Part shown: one piece after another, positions 32,620 to 44,878 of the stretch | Position numbering within the stretch: the stretch's first letter is position 1 | Layout of the letters: each line of letters begins with the position of its first letter | NCBI GenBank assembly: GCA_002633025.1 | Contig: NMRB01000105.1 | Coordinates: 319,426 to 383,425, forward strand | Reading direction: 5' to 3' | DNA length: 64,000 nucleotides | Source: Notospermus geniculatus | Lineage: Eukaryota; Nemertea; Pilidiophora; Heteronemertea; Lineidae | Notes under the pieces: generated by a model | Database searches by the model: none | Told to the model about the DNA's origin: nothing | Seen by the model: only the letters and a program-made list of their open reading frames with translations | Program-made: the position numbers and the translations under genes

Positions 32620-33408
32620 ACTAAACAGTCGCCCAAGATAATTTAGTGCATCACGGCATCGTTGTACCGGTAACAACAATGGGTTGAAGGTCAAATGGGA
32701 TAAATATGTAACGTACATGTAGGCCTAAGTGTCGTCTCGTGGGTCAAAGATAAGTGACGAAAAACGGCCCGGGATCACAGCACAGGTGACATCAAGTGGC
32801 GAGCCACGAACCGCGATCACACCTGATGTCGTGTGACGTGCTGGTCGGGAATATTCAAGTTTTAGTTCAGTTTAGGCTGCTAGCTGTACTGTAACGTTAA
32901 AAACTGCCTGCTTCAGTGCTTGCTTTGTCATTTAGGCCTAGGGCCTAGGCCTAGGCCATGAGGCCTATTCAGTTTTAGACCTAGGCCTAGGCCTAGCCTA
33001 GTCATGAAATTCACGACTTCGAATATTTGGGATATTCTACGTCGTGATTCAGCACTCCATGTTGTGTGGAGGAAATTCTCCCGTCTGAACCCCCCCCCCC
33101 CCCCCGCCCAAGTAGCCTACCCACTTTCTTGGCCGTGTCGAACCCTGTCATTTTTCCCTTGCAGAAACCCTTCCAGGGATGTTCGGGGGCTTCATTTAGA
33201 AGAAAGTAGGTCTTAAATTTTGCCGATACTTGGTCTTAAAAAGTCTTAAAAAGGTCTTAAATTTGGTGCTCCACAGGCTGCAGGAACCCTGACTTCCCTA
33301 ACCATTTTAGACAATGCTAGATACAGTCAAGATGAGTTTGCACAGTCAAACAATTAAAAATGCTAAATATTGACACTTGCCATGACCTGCAGCAGTGAAT
33401 ATATTACA
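32620..33408. other. Repeats, no gene seen
   Basis: It includes an AGGCCTAGGCCTAGG patch at 32935-33000 and a segment at about 33090-33292 that repeats the right part of the element at 33409-34015 (AGAAGAAAGTAGGTCTTAAA, then GTCTTAAAAAGTCTTAAAAA). The missing first exon of SNRPG would be expected in this area, but none was found. Confidence 0.45.
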
Positions 33409-34015
33409 GGGTGCGTGCAAGGTCTTAAAAAGTCTTAAAATGTCTTAAATTTGGCACTTTCATTTTCAAGGCCTTAAAAAGTCTTAAAGGGGCTGTTCAC
33501 TTAAGGCTTAATTGTACAATATAATCTAAGAATTCCATTGCCCTGGCCTCTTTCTTGCTTATGTCATACTCCCCTCATGCCTGACTCATGACTGCACAAG
33601 CCTCTACTGGAGAGTCTACTCAGGCCAATAGGCCAAAAATGTGGTTCTTGGGATTTTGTAAAGTTGACCCTTAAGTGAACAGCCCCTTTGATAATTTCTG
33701 TGGGAAGGTCTTAAAAAGGTCTTAAATTTCATATCAGGGCAGTTGTAAAAAAAAAGTCGGCAGGAGATGCCAGGAAATCGTATCTCTGGGCTTCTAAAAA
33801 TCTAAATTTTTCTGGGGGAGGACCCCCAGACCCCCCACCAAAGTACCTGCCTTCTTGACCATGTTGATCCCTGTCATTTTTCCCTCACGGAAACTGGTCA
33901 GTGGTCTGTCCAGGTGCTTCATTTAGAAGAAAATAGGTCTAAATTTTGCCGATACTCGGTCTTAAAAAGTCTTAAAAAGGTCTTAAATTTCATGCTCCAT
34001 AAGCTGCACGCACCC
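33409..34015. mobile_element. Element with GTCTTAAAAA motifs and inverted ends
   Basis: Starts GGGTGCGTGCA and ends TGCACGCACCC. Near both ends are runs of AAGGTCTTAAAAAGTCTTAA. It hosts a second element at 33486-33689. Confidence 0.75.
33486..33689. mobile_element. MITE nested in the element above
   Basis: Ends AAAGGGGCTGTTCACTTAAG and CTTAAGTGAACAGCCCCTTT, a perfect 20-bp terminal repeat. Confidence 0.9.
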
Positions 34016-34334
34016 AGATATTATGATAATTAGCTTCTGAACTGCAGATCAGTGGGTGATCGTCCGATTTATCGGTGACAGCTAGATCGGCCCTAGTCCC
34101 CCAGCTGATGAAAGTACATGTACCGTGCGTTGTCTGTTTAAATCCCCTCCTCAACCAACTCCTGAACTGCGCTCCAGCGCAGCGGTCATTCTATTGGAGT
34201 GGATAGGCCTGGGCTACAATACATGCATGGAATGCCATGGCATGGGACATGATTATCAGCCTAGGCCTACTATTGGGCCCTACTTTCATTTTGTTCTGTC
34301 AGTATAATAATAACTTGTCACTTGTTTATTTCAG

Positions 34335-35534
34335 GTACATGGACAAGAAGCTTACATGTAAGTAGACAGAATTCACACACTGAGCAGAATGTAGCGAACA
34401 TGAGATGCAGATGCACAAACTCCAAGTAGAATGTGATGTTGATGGAAAATCATGGTACTGTACTTGCTGAAAATATGATTTGCAAAAGCTTAGGGGTGAA
34501 AATCTCCAGGCCTTGGCCAATATGTTCCAATGTGTTCAAAATTACGTTCATTCTATTCCAGTGAAGGTAAATGGGAAGCGTAAAGTTCAGGGTGTCCTTC
34601 GAGGATTTGATCCCTTTATGAATGTGGTGCTTGATGATGCTTATGAAGAGAAGAAAATGGAAGATAACCGTACAGAGCTGCTGTCCATAGGCATGGTGGT
34701 GAGTTGCCTTCATATATTTACATGTATGTGACCCATCACAGTAAAACCTGTCTTACGTCCCTTAGTGCTGGCGGTTGATGCCTTATGCGAGAGTCCGTGG
34801 GTTCGAGTCTGGAAGAAGGGCGTGATGACCTTCACCTTGGAAACCCGTTTATTTCTTATTTCACATCTTAAGTCGCAAAGATATGAACCAGGATGAACCA
34901 AAATTTAAATAACTCCAAGAGATAAAGGAAGAAATGTAATCACTCAGATTTTAAAAAGACAGACAATAAGCCTAGGCCTACTGAAATTGACAAAACGTTG
35001 GTCTCAACCTGCCAACTTCAGAGTGACTTAGAACTGGGTTTTGGTGACAGGTCACATGTGAGGCGGTCTAGGAAAACCAGTCGATGTCGCGTTTGAGGAA
35101 AGCATTAATGGCCTTGGTGAACCCACACATTTCAATAGCTGAAATATACTACCATAAAGACATGTCTTTATGATACTACGTAACAGGTAAACAGCAGCAG
35201 ATCAATGCACAGGCAATCTGACAGCCCTTGTTGATCATTTGGCGACATCAGACGGGGTTTCCTAGACCGCCTAACATATGACAAACACATTTTGCACGAT
35301 GCTTTATCATGACTGTCGATGGCGCTCCATCAACATCAGACCACAGAACTGAATTTCCGTTGTTGAAAATATCCCATGTGGTTTTGTAATGGTATAAGAT
35401 GTGAATATACCAAAATTGTGCCTCCTCCTTATGGTAACAAACCATGAAGTTTCTTATAATATTTTTCTCAAATTTCATTGCAGGTTATTCGAGGGAATAG
35501 CGTCATTTTACTGGAGTCAATGGAACGGATATGA
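34335..35534 (+). CDS. SNRPG: Small nuclear ribonucleoprotein G (Sm-G)
   Basis: Core Sm protein of the spliceosomal snRNPs; with six other Sm proteins it forms the ring on U snRNA in nucleus and cytoplasm. Exons found: 34335..34357, 34562..34698 and 35484..35534. All splice sites are clean and the phases match. The protein reads YMDKKLT, then LKVNGKRKVQGVLRGFDPFM (Sm1 motif with the conserved FDPFMN), then IGMVVIRGNSVILLESMERI and stop (Sm2 motif with IRGN). The first exon, expected to encode about 11 residues ending in KK (phase 2), was not located, so the start is missing from this entry. The family match is near certain. Confidence 0.92.
35062..35272. mobile_element. MITE, GGCGGTCTAGGAAAACC family, copy 1
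   Basis: Ends AGGCGGTCTAGGAAAACC and GGTTTCCTAGACCGCCT, with TTTCAATAGCTGAAAT and a CAGGTAAACAGCAGCAGATC-like centre shared with the copies at 37018 and 45499. It lies in the last SNRPG intron. Confidence 0.85.
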
Positions 35535-35842
35535 TCTCCTGAAATGTGAACTGTTTGGGATTCTGAAAGACTGTTTTGTAGCGACATTGGCATATTTGGT
35601 TCATAGATCATGTCTCTCAGTATTGTAGGGAGAAGTTAAGGATTCCAGGTGTAGATCCACTCATTTCCTGTGCATTTTTTGCCAGGGGACATTTTGGTCT
35701 GTGTCAAGACTAAACAAGGGACAGGTGTTGCTAAGTCGCCCATACACGATCAATATTATTGCACAATATGGGGCCCAAAATAGGGCCGTGTGCTTCTGGC
35801 ATGATGGTCTATGGACGAAAGATTGACATTAATATCGCCCAT

Positions 35843-36115
35843 TTTGGTCCTCATACAGACAAATCCCAAATTGACGTAAACGGGAAAGATCTGCGCACTT
35901 CCGCCGAAATAGCAACAAGAACCTCGGTCTGAAACTGAATGACGTGACGCAGACAACCCCACGGCAGTGACTTGGACGACGTTACGTCAGAGTTGACCAT
36001 TGCTGAATCACGGATTGCGTCCACGTCAGCTGGTTTCAGATCGAGGTTCTTGTTGCTATTTCGGCGGAAGTGCGCAGAACTTGGAATTTGGGATTTGTCT
36101 ATTGTGCAATAATAT
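35843..36115. mobile_element. MITE, GACAAATCCCAAATT family, copy 1
   Basis: Left GACAAATCCCAAATTGACG, then GCGCACTTCCGCCGAAATAG and AACCTCGGTCTGAAAC; right the inverse with GGCGGAAGTGCGCAGA and AATTTGGGATTTGTC. A second copy is at 48719-48965. Confidence 0.85.
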
Positions 36116-36330
36116 TGAATGTGTATGGGCGGCTTAACAGAGTGGTCAGTGATACACATGTATGTATTGTGCCAACTGTATCTATGTTGCACAATACTTG
36201 TGCAGTCTTGACTTGCAGCCTGTCAGAGGCAAGTGTCGCATATTATAACCTGTAAATTTTGAAGTCATTTTCATCTCTCCTCATTCATTACCGTCACTGT
36301 TTTGTCATGTCATAAATACACATATTTGTG

Positions 36331-36336
36331 AATAAA
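36331..36336 (+). terminator. Possible SNRPG poly(A) signal
   Basis: AATAAA about 0.8 kb after the SNRPG stop, with an intervening MITE. It is the first canonical hexamer noticed. Confidence 0.3.
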
Positions 36337-36559
36337 AACTTTGGTAACAATGAGGTCTCTTTTCTTTTTTCGGGGGGTGGGGGGTGGATGCGTTTAAATG
36401 GAGCACTTACGGTATGTACTGGTACATATACTTCTGTTCTCAAACGGAAACGTTAATTCCAGCTCTGGTCTGTAATTTAGATTGATTTGTGCAACTTGCA
36501 AAGATGGTTTGTGGTCTATAGCAGTTGGCCTAATCAATGTTTACCGGTACTGATGATTC

Positions 36560-37017
36560 AGCTGATCAATGTCATTTGTGACCCGCTCCACCAATAGCAC
36601 TCGCTTGTTGCAAGTGATCATCAGTGACTGATGACCAGTGATGATCACTTGCAACAATGAGGAGGTCGCCTTTTCTCCACGGAAAGATGTCGCTGCGACC
36701 GTATCAGGCCTTTTCATTGTCTTGAGGACGTAATCTCCGTGGCAATGTGCGGTGCGAGCATGAAGCCACAACGTCACGGCAGTGTGACGTTGACGTTCCG
36801 TACGACGTCACAGTGGAAAAGTGGATACGGTCGCAGCGCCATCAAATGATAGAAAAAATTAGGCTACCTCCTCATTGAGTTTACTCTATTATCACTGCTG
36901 TCCACTACTATTGTCAACCTGCAGAGACGCACATTTCAGCTGTTGTGTTGTAAGGCCGTTAACCCTTTCCTTGGTTGCGAGAAGTGCCTACTTTTGCTAC
37001 AGTGGGTCACACATGTG
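36560..37017 (-). mobile_element. AGCAAAAGTAGGC repeat, copy 1 (interrupted)
   Basis: Same family as 48652-49088, 56545-56845 and 59487-59722, recognised by GACAATAGTAGTGGACAGCA (here inverse), CAACCAAGGAAAGGGTTAAC and AGTAGGCAC. It is split by the MITE at 36656-36876. Confidence 0.75.
36656..36876. mobile_element. MITE, CCACGGAAAGATGTCGC family, copy 1
   Basis: Starts AATGAGGAGGTCGCC and ends TACCTCCTCATT. It contains CCACGGAAAGATGTCGCTGC and AAGCCACAACGTCACGG, shared with the copies at 43311 and 50149. Confidence 0.8.
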
Positions 37018-37202
37018 AGGCGGTCTAGGAAAACCCGTCAGATGTCACTGAATGATCAACAAGGGCTGTCAGATTGCCTCTGCATTGATCTACTACTGTT
37101 TACCTGTTACGAAGTACATTTCAGCTATTGAAATGTGTGGGTTCACCAAGGCCATTAACGCTTCCCTCAAATGCGACATCGACGGGTTTTCCTAGACCGC
37201 CT
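37018..37202. mobile_element. MITE, GGCGGTCTAGGAAAACC family, copy 2
   Basis: Ends AGGCGGTCTAGGAAAACCC and GGGTTTTCCTAGACCGCC. It follows the AGCAAAAGTAGGC repeat directly. Confidence 0.85.
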
Positions 37203-37789
37203 TGCATACTATATACGCAAATATTTTCGCGGGATAATATTTCATGAAATGAACATTTTTTTTCTGTTCCGCGTGGATTAATTTTCGCGTCGAGGACAGG
37301 GAAGGGAACTGACTAGATTGTTGGGGAAACTTTTATGCCTTTATTAATATTTGCGGCGAAATTTTGATTTCGTGATTTTCGCGAGAATTTTTACCAGCCA
37401 AAATATTTGCGTATACAGTGGTATAGCAGTAGCTGAATTCACCGTGAGGCATTCTTGTGATATTGGCTCTTGCGTGATGTTTATGTACGGATTGAAAAAA
37501 CAAACAACAGCGTGTAAGCTGTAAAGATTTATTGCATCAAAAACATCTCCAGCTTAAGATTTATACAAAATATGTGGTGAAAATATTACATTTGAACTTA
37601 TCTACATTATATACCCCAATCAGGCGACAAGCATCCGACACGATCATCGTGTACGGTAACTTGTCAATGAGCTCTCACAATATGAGAGGGCAAAGGTCAC
37701 TGAAGGGCAGTAAGGAGATACACTGTATTTTGTCCAAAGTCGCACATCAAGAAATTGCAATTTAGATGAAGGGAGGACAATGCTGGTGA
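37203..37789. other. No gene seen; minus-strand AATAAA at 37524
   Basis: A foldback-like pair (ATACGCAAATATTTTCGCG...CAAAATATTTGCGTATA) spans about 37212-37417. TTTATTGCATC near 37529 gives AATAAA on the minus strand, but no minus-strand exon was found above it. Confidence 0.4.
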
Positions 37790-38036
37790 TTTGTATCTGT
37801 ATTTGTTTGAAATTTTTCCGTCAGGACCGAAGCCATAGCATTATTGGCCCTGGTAAAGTACAGAAGAGGCAATCTCGAGCTAAACTCATGTTCCTCACTT
37901 GGATGAGGTCTTTTACTTGCCCTTGCAAAGGCACAAGGTACAAGGCACCACGGCTCACTGTCCCATGCGATGTCCTGAAGAGCCAGGGATGATTAATCCC
38001 ACATGGAAGCGGACATGATAACTAGACTATCAAGGC
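37790..38036 (-). mobile_element. tRNA-derived SINE, deleted copy
   Basis: Same family as 57208-57475, in inverse orientation. The tail TTGTATCTGTATTTGT and body (GCCATAGCATTATTGGCCCT, ACTTGCCCTTGCAAAGGCAC) are present. About 35 bp including the B box are missing before the A box end. Confidence 0.85.
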
Positions 38037-38699
38037 CCCCCCCCCCACTGCTGGTAGTCACCTGTGGGTTGAGGCATGTTGCTGCTATCTAAACACAGGA
38101 TTGTGTGTAGTTTATTCCAAAACATACCCTTCCGTGACCTTCGCCCCCTTATGTGGACTGGACAAAATATTACAAAGCACCGATATAATCAATACGTTTT
38201 CAGGATTAAGAGGACAAAGTTACAGAAGAAATAGTTATGGCATAAAGGCCATGCAAGCCTCCTCCTCACTGAAAATTTCTTCAAAATTTAAATAATGAGA
38301 GCAGAGTACCAAATACTGTGTTATTAGCTCTATAGACCTTTCCAACAAAGATGGTGGTCTAACAGTTCTCACCATATGACGTCAGAAGCTTAATACATGT
38401 ACCATTCAATGCACGTTAAGCTGGTCAAGCGGGCCATGGGCACAAAAGTTTAGGTAAAATAATTGTCTGAGAGGATGTGTTTGGTAGTGTTATATCATCT
38501 TGGACAATTAATGGCTACGACGTCATGTGGGAGAACTAGTAGGCCACCATCTGTTGGAACGGTCTGTAGACAATATTGAGAAAATTGCAGAGCCCGGACA
38601 AAATGTGCTGCTACAGAAAATCGCCCTCTCCATATGAATAGGATTGAACCCACAACTCAGAGGTGACAAGTGTCAAATGTTGCCACTACACCCCTCTGC
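38037..38699. other. No gene recognised
   Basis: A C-run at 38036-38046 is followed by ordinary sequence, with a possible foldback around 38330-38570 (TCTATAGACCTTTCCAACA...GTTGGAACGGTCTGTAGA). Confidence 0.4.
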
Positions 38700-38861
38700 T
38701 ATAGATCGTTTTCACGACGTAACTCCGACAGTGTCCGCCATGATGACGTTACGCGTTTTGCCCACCAGCAGAAACGCAAAATGCATTGGCTGCTGGTGGG
38801 CAAAACGTGCAACGTCATCATGGCGGACACTGTCAGAGTTACGTCGTGAAAACGATCTATA
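38700..38861. mobile_element. Long-arm MITE flanked by TA
   Basis: Ends TATAGATCGTTTTCACGACG and its inverse, with arms of about 70 bp and a short loop; GTCCGCCATGATGACGTT is part of the arm. Confidence 0.9.
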
Positions 38862-39851
38862 GTGTCAACATGTTACAAAATTTCCATGACAATAACCAAA
38901 AGTAAAATGAAATTTAGCAATAAGTGCTGAACATTTTGTTGTCCAGCACTCTACATTTTCGATATGTTTATGATAAAAGTATACTTTATAAAACAAGCCA
39001 CGCCCCCTCAAATTCTATTACATACATGTACTAGAGAAAAGTTGCGGATAAGGGTTTATGACGTGCAGGACTACCCTGGCTGTTAATGGCATGCTGACAA
39101 AGCCAAGAATTGTTGCATATTTAAGGGTCGTCAAGCGAGTCATAAGGACAAGGCTTGGCTAAACTGGGACGGAAACTATGGGAAGCAAAAAGAGACAAAA
39201 GTTGGTGCTGAATATGTTCATGTTACCGGTACTATCAGATTCAAGGCCCAATTCCACTCCGCAGTTTCCAGCAGTGTATAACTCACATCTGGACAATTTG
39301 TAGCGAATTTTTTATAGATACCAGAGCCCGGTTGCACAATCAGCATTTGCACTAACGCTGATGTTAGCCTCAAACCTAAGAATAAGAGTACGGGTACATA
39401 CAGAATGATTCTATATGCAGATTGAATGCATCAGTGAACCTCGTCATTCGATTGAATATAAACCAATGAATTGCAACGTTGGTTTTATCAGACGAAATCT
39501 GGCCTCCAAACATCGCGTAAAAATTGGCAGCAAGAGACACAAGAGTTATTCTATCACTATTGCATGATTCGAGCTAAATAAACTTTGCCTCATAAGCAAA
39601 GCTCACTTCGAAAAGTTACCTAAGGCCTCAGAGCATCGAGTTAGAAAACGGCACCAAACTGCACCATAGATATAAGAACTATCTTATTAATTGAGCACTA
39701 CATGATAATCTGAACCGGATAACTGTGTTACAGAAGAAATATCCACTAAATTGCATGTTAAGAGACGGCTATATTATCTTAGATACACAACACCTATTTT
39801 GATGGCCAATTAACTAATTGAGTACCAGATTCTGATACAAACTTTCTCCTT
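38862..39851. other. No gene recognised
   Basis: It contains a CCCGGTTGCACAATCAGC half-element near 39328 related to the ends of the foldback at 57022-57178. No exon is seen. Confidence 0.4.
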
Positions 39852-40070
39852 AAAGGGACCATACAGGCAGCCTCCTCGTAGCCATTTTGATGTGCTCATT
39901 ACACCAATCGGTTGGCATGAGAATCTAACTCTGACATGTATTGCAAGTAAAATACACTAAACAACAACATTTGAGCCCAAATCTGTAGGTTGTCAGTTGC
40001 TAGCGCCACCTGTGATGAAGTGACTGCACTGATATGAACCCAAAAGCTCACTGCCTGTATTGTCCCTTTA
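39852..40070. mobile_element. MITE, AAAGGGACCATACAGGCAG family, copy 1
   Basis: Ends AAAGGGACCATACAGGCAG and CTGCCTGTATTGTCCCTTT. Copy 2, with a nested insertion, is at 54651-55077. Confidence 0.85.
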
Positions 40071-40473
40071 ATGATCCGTCCCCTTTACTTCAATCAAGTG
40101 GGTCATTGACCCTTTCCAGCCGCGGATCCAAGGTGGGCGCAACCGGCGCACGCCCCCCTTTCGGCCAACAAATCTGTAAATCGACCATGAAATTCTGAAA
40201 TTTGGACTAAATCATTGAAATTCACTGCAGATTTCAATGTTTCTAGTACAGTGCGCCCCCTCTTTCCCGAAATCCTGGATCCGCCCCTGCTTTCACACCA
40301 GTGCCAGGTTTGTTTAAACGACTAAAACCTACAAAATCCTGAAAGCTTAATACAGAAACCAAACTGGCAGTTATCCCAACGGTGCAGAATACGTCTAAAT
40401 TTGAAATAAATGCATTTTCCACTCGAACCAGCCATGAAAACTGAAATCAAACTTCAATGGCTTGCATTCAAGG

Positions 40474-40730
40474 TAAAGTCCGGCAACATCTAAGCACGAC
40501 CCAATGAAATGTGGGAGTCAGGAAATGAGACAGGAATTTGCGGTTTTCAATTATGCATTTTACCTACGTAACCAGTGACAATCCGTTGCACACTGTTGTC
40601 TAGTCTGATGACGTTGTCGATCGGTTATTCAAGAGTTGCGTGTGATCAAAGATCCGTGGAAAATCCCACCAATATATTATGCCTAACTTCCGCATTCCAT
40701 TGAGTCACGCTTAGATGTTGCTGGACTAGC
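40474..40730. mobile_element. MITE, AAAGTCCGGCAACATCTAAG family, copy 1
   Basis: Left AAAGTCCGGCAACATCTAAG; right CTTAGATGTTGCTGGACT. It shares CAAGAGT..CGTGTGAT and GTGGAAAATCC with 49434-50068. Confidence 0.8.
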
Positions 40731-41002
40731 ATTTTACGAACCGATCTACACGCAACTGCAAAATTTATCACCTCAAAACCGGATATTCGTCGTAAGAGAC
40801 CTAAAAGAACCAATACACAAAGATCTACCAATAAAACATTGAAAAAAATAGTGCAGGTGAAAATGTATTGTGCAATGAACTGAAAATTTACAAAACGAAA
40901 AAAATGGTAAGAAAAAACGTGTTATGGAGAGTAACAACAACGAACGACACCAAAATCTACTTTTTTCAACCAAAGACAACACGGCCATTTTTCATTCCTT
41001 AA

Positions 41003-41466
41003 CGTAGCCTGCATCACACTTGCGACTGGAAGCAACTGATCTGATCAGTCGCTGGTGATGTACGCACTGCACGCAAATTCAGCAACTCGGAAAAACTAGG
41101 AGCATCCAATTTGTCGTCGTGTACTGACTGCGTGCATCGCACTTGCGATGGGCAGCAACTCGGGTAGCATCCGGGGTGTTGAGACTTGATTTCGTTCAGA
41201 AAACTGGCAATGATTAGTTGCAAGCCCGCGTACATCACCGCAACTGAATGAAACTGGGTACAACTAGTCGCTAGAAAGTTGAACATGTGCAACTCGTGGT
41301 GACTGGCGATTTCCAATTTCTCAGTTCCAGTAAATCGCAAGGGTGCGTACATTGACCGTTTCTGGCAACTGATCAGTCGCCTCCAGTTTCAGCTAATTCC
41401 TCCCAGTCGCCAGGTGGCTCAGTGGCGACAAGTTGTATCCAGTCGCAAGTGTGATGTACGCTAGGC
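41003..41466. mobile_element. Foldback, GCATCACACTTGCGACTGG ends
   Basis: Starts CGTAGCCTGCATCACACTTG and ends with CCAGTCGCAAGTGTGATG then TACGCTAGGC. It contains many internal copies of CAACT and CAGTCGC words. Confidence 0.8.
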
Positions 41467-43310
41467 TTCATAGTTACTGCAATGGCCTTAGATGAGGTCA
41501 ACTCTACCCTTTGCAGACATGCACACTAAAACTTCAAAATAAACCCTAAAACATTTGAGATCTGTGAACTTAAGTTAAAATTGGACGTATGTCAATTAGA
41601 AATTTCACCAAAACCGGAACATAGCATGTGAAATGATTAATAAATAAATTCAATAGCAATGAGACAAAGTTAAAACAGCAAGTCATCATTTTCTGTGCAA
41701 GGGACACAAGATTTTGAAGGCAAAAGGGAAATGGCCAACTCTATTCATCACTGCACAAGTTTTTGTTTCAAGTAGGCCTAACAAGAAGACACGCCATGAG
41801 GGTTTTTGTGGACCACTCAGAATTTGATATACCCTGCATGTTGAAGGTTTGAAAATTCAAGGCTATAAATGTCTACATTTGAGGCCACTGACGCCTGGGG
41901 CCATATTCACAAAGCCCCTGTAACTTTAAGGACACGCAAACCCTTGGTCAGACTGATAGTGTACAATTGGTTGCCCGCAAAAGGACAATAGTTTCCGCGC
42001 TCCGTAAAGTTACAACAGCTTTGGTGAATAGAACCCAAGCATTTCAAAGGTTTCACGATGTGCAAAAGTGCATCTATTTCTAAACAGCAGCAGCTAATTC
42101 ACCTTTGACCCTGGGATTATTAAGTTTGTACAAAATGACCCAGAAAAAAGCCAATATTTACAATATTGTTGAAAACCTGATCCAGTCCTACGGACAAAAT
42201 TATTGTGCAGAAAAAATCTGCACATGAGCATAGACTATGTGATCCATTGATGACAATACTTTTTAGAATAAGAGTTGCACATCACTTTGATCGGCAGTAA
42301 AAAAGGGAGTAATTGTGAAGGGTCAAAGTCTGGCCACTGATTCCGTAATTGTGCATGCAGGCTGACATGTTTATTCCACAAGTTGAGGTGAAGCTTCTGT
42401 GGTAGGCACAGCTAAATGGCCCAGATATTAATCTCCGTATTCGCCCGGCCTCCCTGATCACTGTACAATTTCAAACGGAACTGTTAAAAAGTTTTTCAAA
42501 AAGTTCGGGTTATAGTCTGATATCAACAACGGTAGAGGTGTCATCCGACTTTGCACTTTAACCGCAGTCTATCCTGAAACCTTTCAGTAGAACTCAGATG
42601 AGCTGCTCATTCAGGGGGGGGGGTGGTTGCTGATTTTGAAGAAATTCGTACTATCAAAAGATTTTCTGGCAGAAACCCTGGTAGCAGACCCATTCATGGT
42701 TGATTGAGCACCAATCAGGAGAATTTTCTTTTGTATCGATGTGCTAGAACGTTGTTGCCATCTTTTGGCAATAAGCGTGGCAATACTATAGGGCAACTGA
42801 CACATATTGTCTTGGAAGACGATTGGAGCATTCACACTTGAATTGACACTGTCTCGCTGAATTGCATTTCAGATGCATGACAGTTCACACGCATTTGCAA
42901 CCAAATGATGTTGCATCAAGTTTGCTAGAGTACACTCACTTGAAAGACCATATAAGTTACAGCTTTTACATTAGGCCTACATCATAAAGTTAGCATTACT
43001 GAGAAATTAACGCAGAAAAGTTTCACGGTCAGTCCCTTCAAAGACAGATTATATGTATGCATTCATAATTTTACATTGAAAATCTCTTGATATTTTCCTT
43101 ATACGGTACCTGGTATATATGTATACATTGTTACGTATTAATTTGAGAATCCACCAAGGGTTAGATACCATGCAATTTTATACTGAAGTCAAAAATCTCT
43201 TAATTTCAATATCAAGTGTAGGCAAACATACATCGCAATTTTTCACACAAAATCTCACGATAATTTTTTTACACGCGAGGCCTGAATTCCTAACATGTAT
43301 TGAATGAGGT
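41467..43310. other. Repeats, no gene recognised
   Basis: A short MITE with ends GGGGCCATATTCACAAAGC and GCTTTGGTGAATAGAACCC lies at about 41898-42037. Otherwise no exon or clear element is seen; a 74-codon minus frame at 42611-42835 has no splice support. Confidence 0.4.
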
Positions 43311-43530
43311 TATCGCCGCTTCTCCACGGAAAGATGTCGCTGTGACCGTATCAGGCCTTTTCATTGTCTTCAGGACGCCATCTCCGTGGCAATACTAGGT
43401 GCGAGCATGAAGCCACAACGTCACGGTAGTGTGATCGTTGACGTTCTGTACAACGTCACAGTGGAAAAGTTGATACGGTCGCCGCGCCATCTAATGACAG
43501 AAAAAGAATGGCTACAACCCCATTACATGA
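43311..43530. mobile_element. MITE, CCACGGAAAGATGTCGC family, copy 2
   Basis: It carries CTTCTCCACGGAAAGATGTC, CGAGCATGAAGCCACAACG and GGTCGCCGCGCCATCTAATG, the same order as in the copies at 36656 and 50149. Confidence 0.85.
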
Positions 43531-44479
43531 TGAATAAACTGCTTCAAGGCCTGTGACCCTCACATAATATGGACCCAGTGAGTGCCCTGACTCAGTGTGT
43601 TCAATAAATGTATTTTACGAACACTGCATGCAAAATACATTTCAAGAATTCAGGCCAAATCATTTATAAAGGGGGATCATCTCAAAAGTCTGGATTCACA
43701 AAAGAAGAACATATTCCATCTGTGTATGGCGGAAGGGGTGAAATTTTCAAGATAGGACGTTCCACTCTCAGATCAACTTGGCATCAACGGCAGAAATTTT
43801 TGGATGCCAGAGGACCAGATTCATTCTCCTTTCGGGGGAGGGAAGGAGTCTCAACAGAGATGGAACATGGTCTTTTTTTGACATCAATTGAATTCTGAGA
43901 TGACCCCCAATGAAAATTACATTCCTGAGAATCTGGCATTACACGGCTGAAGCAGGTGATATTTGGAAGCAAACCGCTAAAATACAGGCCTCAGCTTGGA
44001 CCGCCTCCTTTTATTTTCAACCTAGGATAAAACACGGCTACATTTGTGGGCAAATACCAATACTACCGAGCAGCCACCGATCAGGAACTCACTCTTATTC
44101 ACTCTTATGGACAAGCCACCTATGGATATAATACGAAAATTGCAATCAGATTTTAAATCACCCCAAACTTCTTTCAAGAATCTTTTTGTGTGCAACGCTT
44201 GCAATGACTATCAACCATATCTGAACAAACAATGACAACCACAGCAATATCTGGCAACCATAGGCCTACATACGACGTGTCACCACAAAACGAGTACTAA
44301 GTCGCTCTGAAGTTGGCAGATTGAGACCAATGTTTTGTCAATTTCAGTAGGCCTAGGCGTATTGTCTGTCTTTTGTAAAATCTGAGTGATTACATTTCTT
44401 CCTTTATCTCCTGGAATTATTTTAGTTCATCCTGGTTCACATCTTGCGCGACTTAATACCTGATTTGATGTGACGGTCA
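43531..44479. other. No gene recognised
   Basis: A 96-codon plus frame at 43608-43898 and shorter frames are present without similarity. At 44280-44460 there is a dispersed segment also found at 34920-35040 in inverse order (GGTCTCAACCTGCCAACTTC). Confidence 0.4.
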
Positions 44480-44718
44480 CATATTACCATAGCAACATCC
44501 TGGCAACCATACATTACTGACCATATATTACCATAGTGATATTCTTGCAACCATATATTACCATAGTAATATCTTGGCAACCATACATTACCATAATTAC
44601 AAAATCATGAGCAACCACATATTACCATAGTAATATCCTGGCAACCATATATTACCATAGCAATATCCTGGCAACCAATTATTACCATACCGTAATTACG
44701 AAATCATGAGCAACCACA
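44480..44718. repeat. Tandem repeat, ATATTACCATAG...CTGGCAACC
   Basis: About seven units of 30-35 bp built from ATATTACCATAGTAATATC and TTGGCAACCAT; some units are replaced by AATTACGAAATCATGAGCAA. It lies just after the REEP poly(A) signal. Confidence 0.85.
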
Positions 44719-44738
44719 GTTACATTTACATCATTCTT

Positions 44739-44744
44739 TTTATT
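44739..44744 (-). terminator. REEP poly(A) signal
   Basis: AATAAA on the minus strand, 135 bases after the stop codon at 44879. Confidence 0.6.
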
Positions 44745-44878
44745 ACAATATCCAAGATTATCTGTCAAAATGACACCATGTCTTTTTAAGGTCAGCTGAT
44801 CATCTGACCATCATATCAATAATCCATCCATCGAATCTGAAGTCCGTTGCCATGGAAACGTCATCTTAAGAAGCAGCA

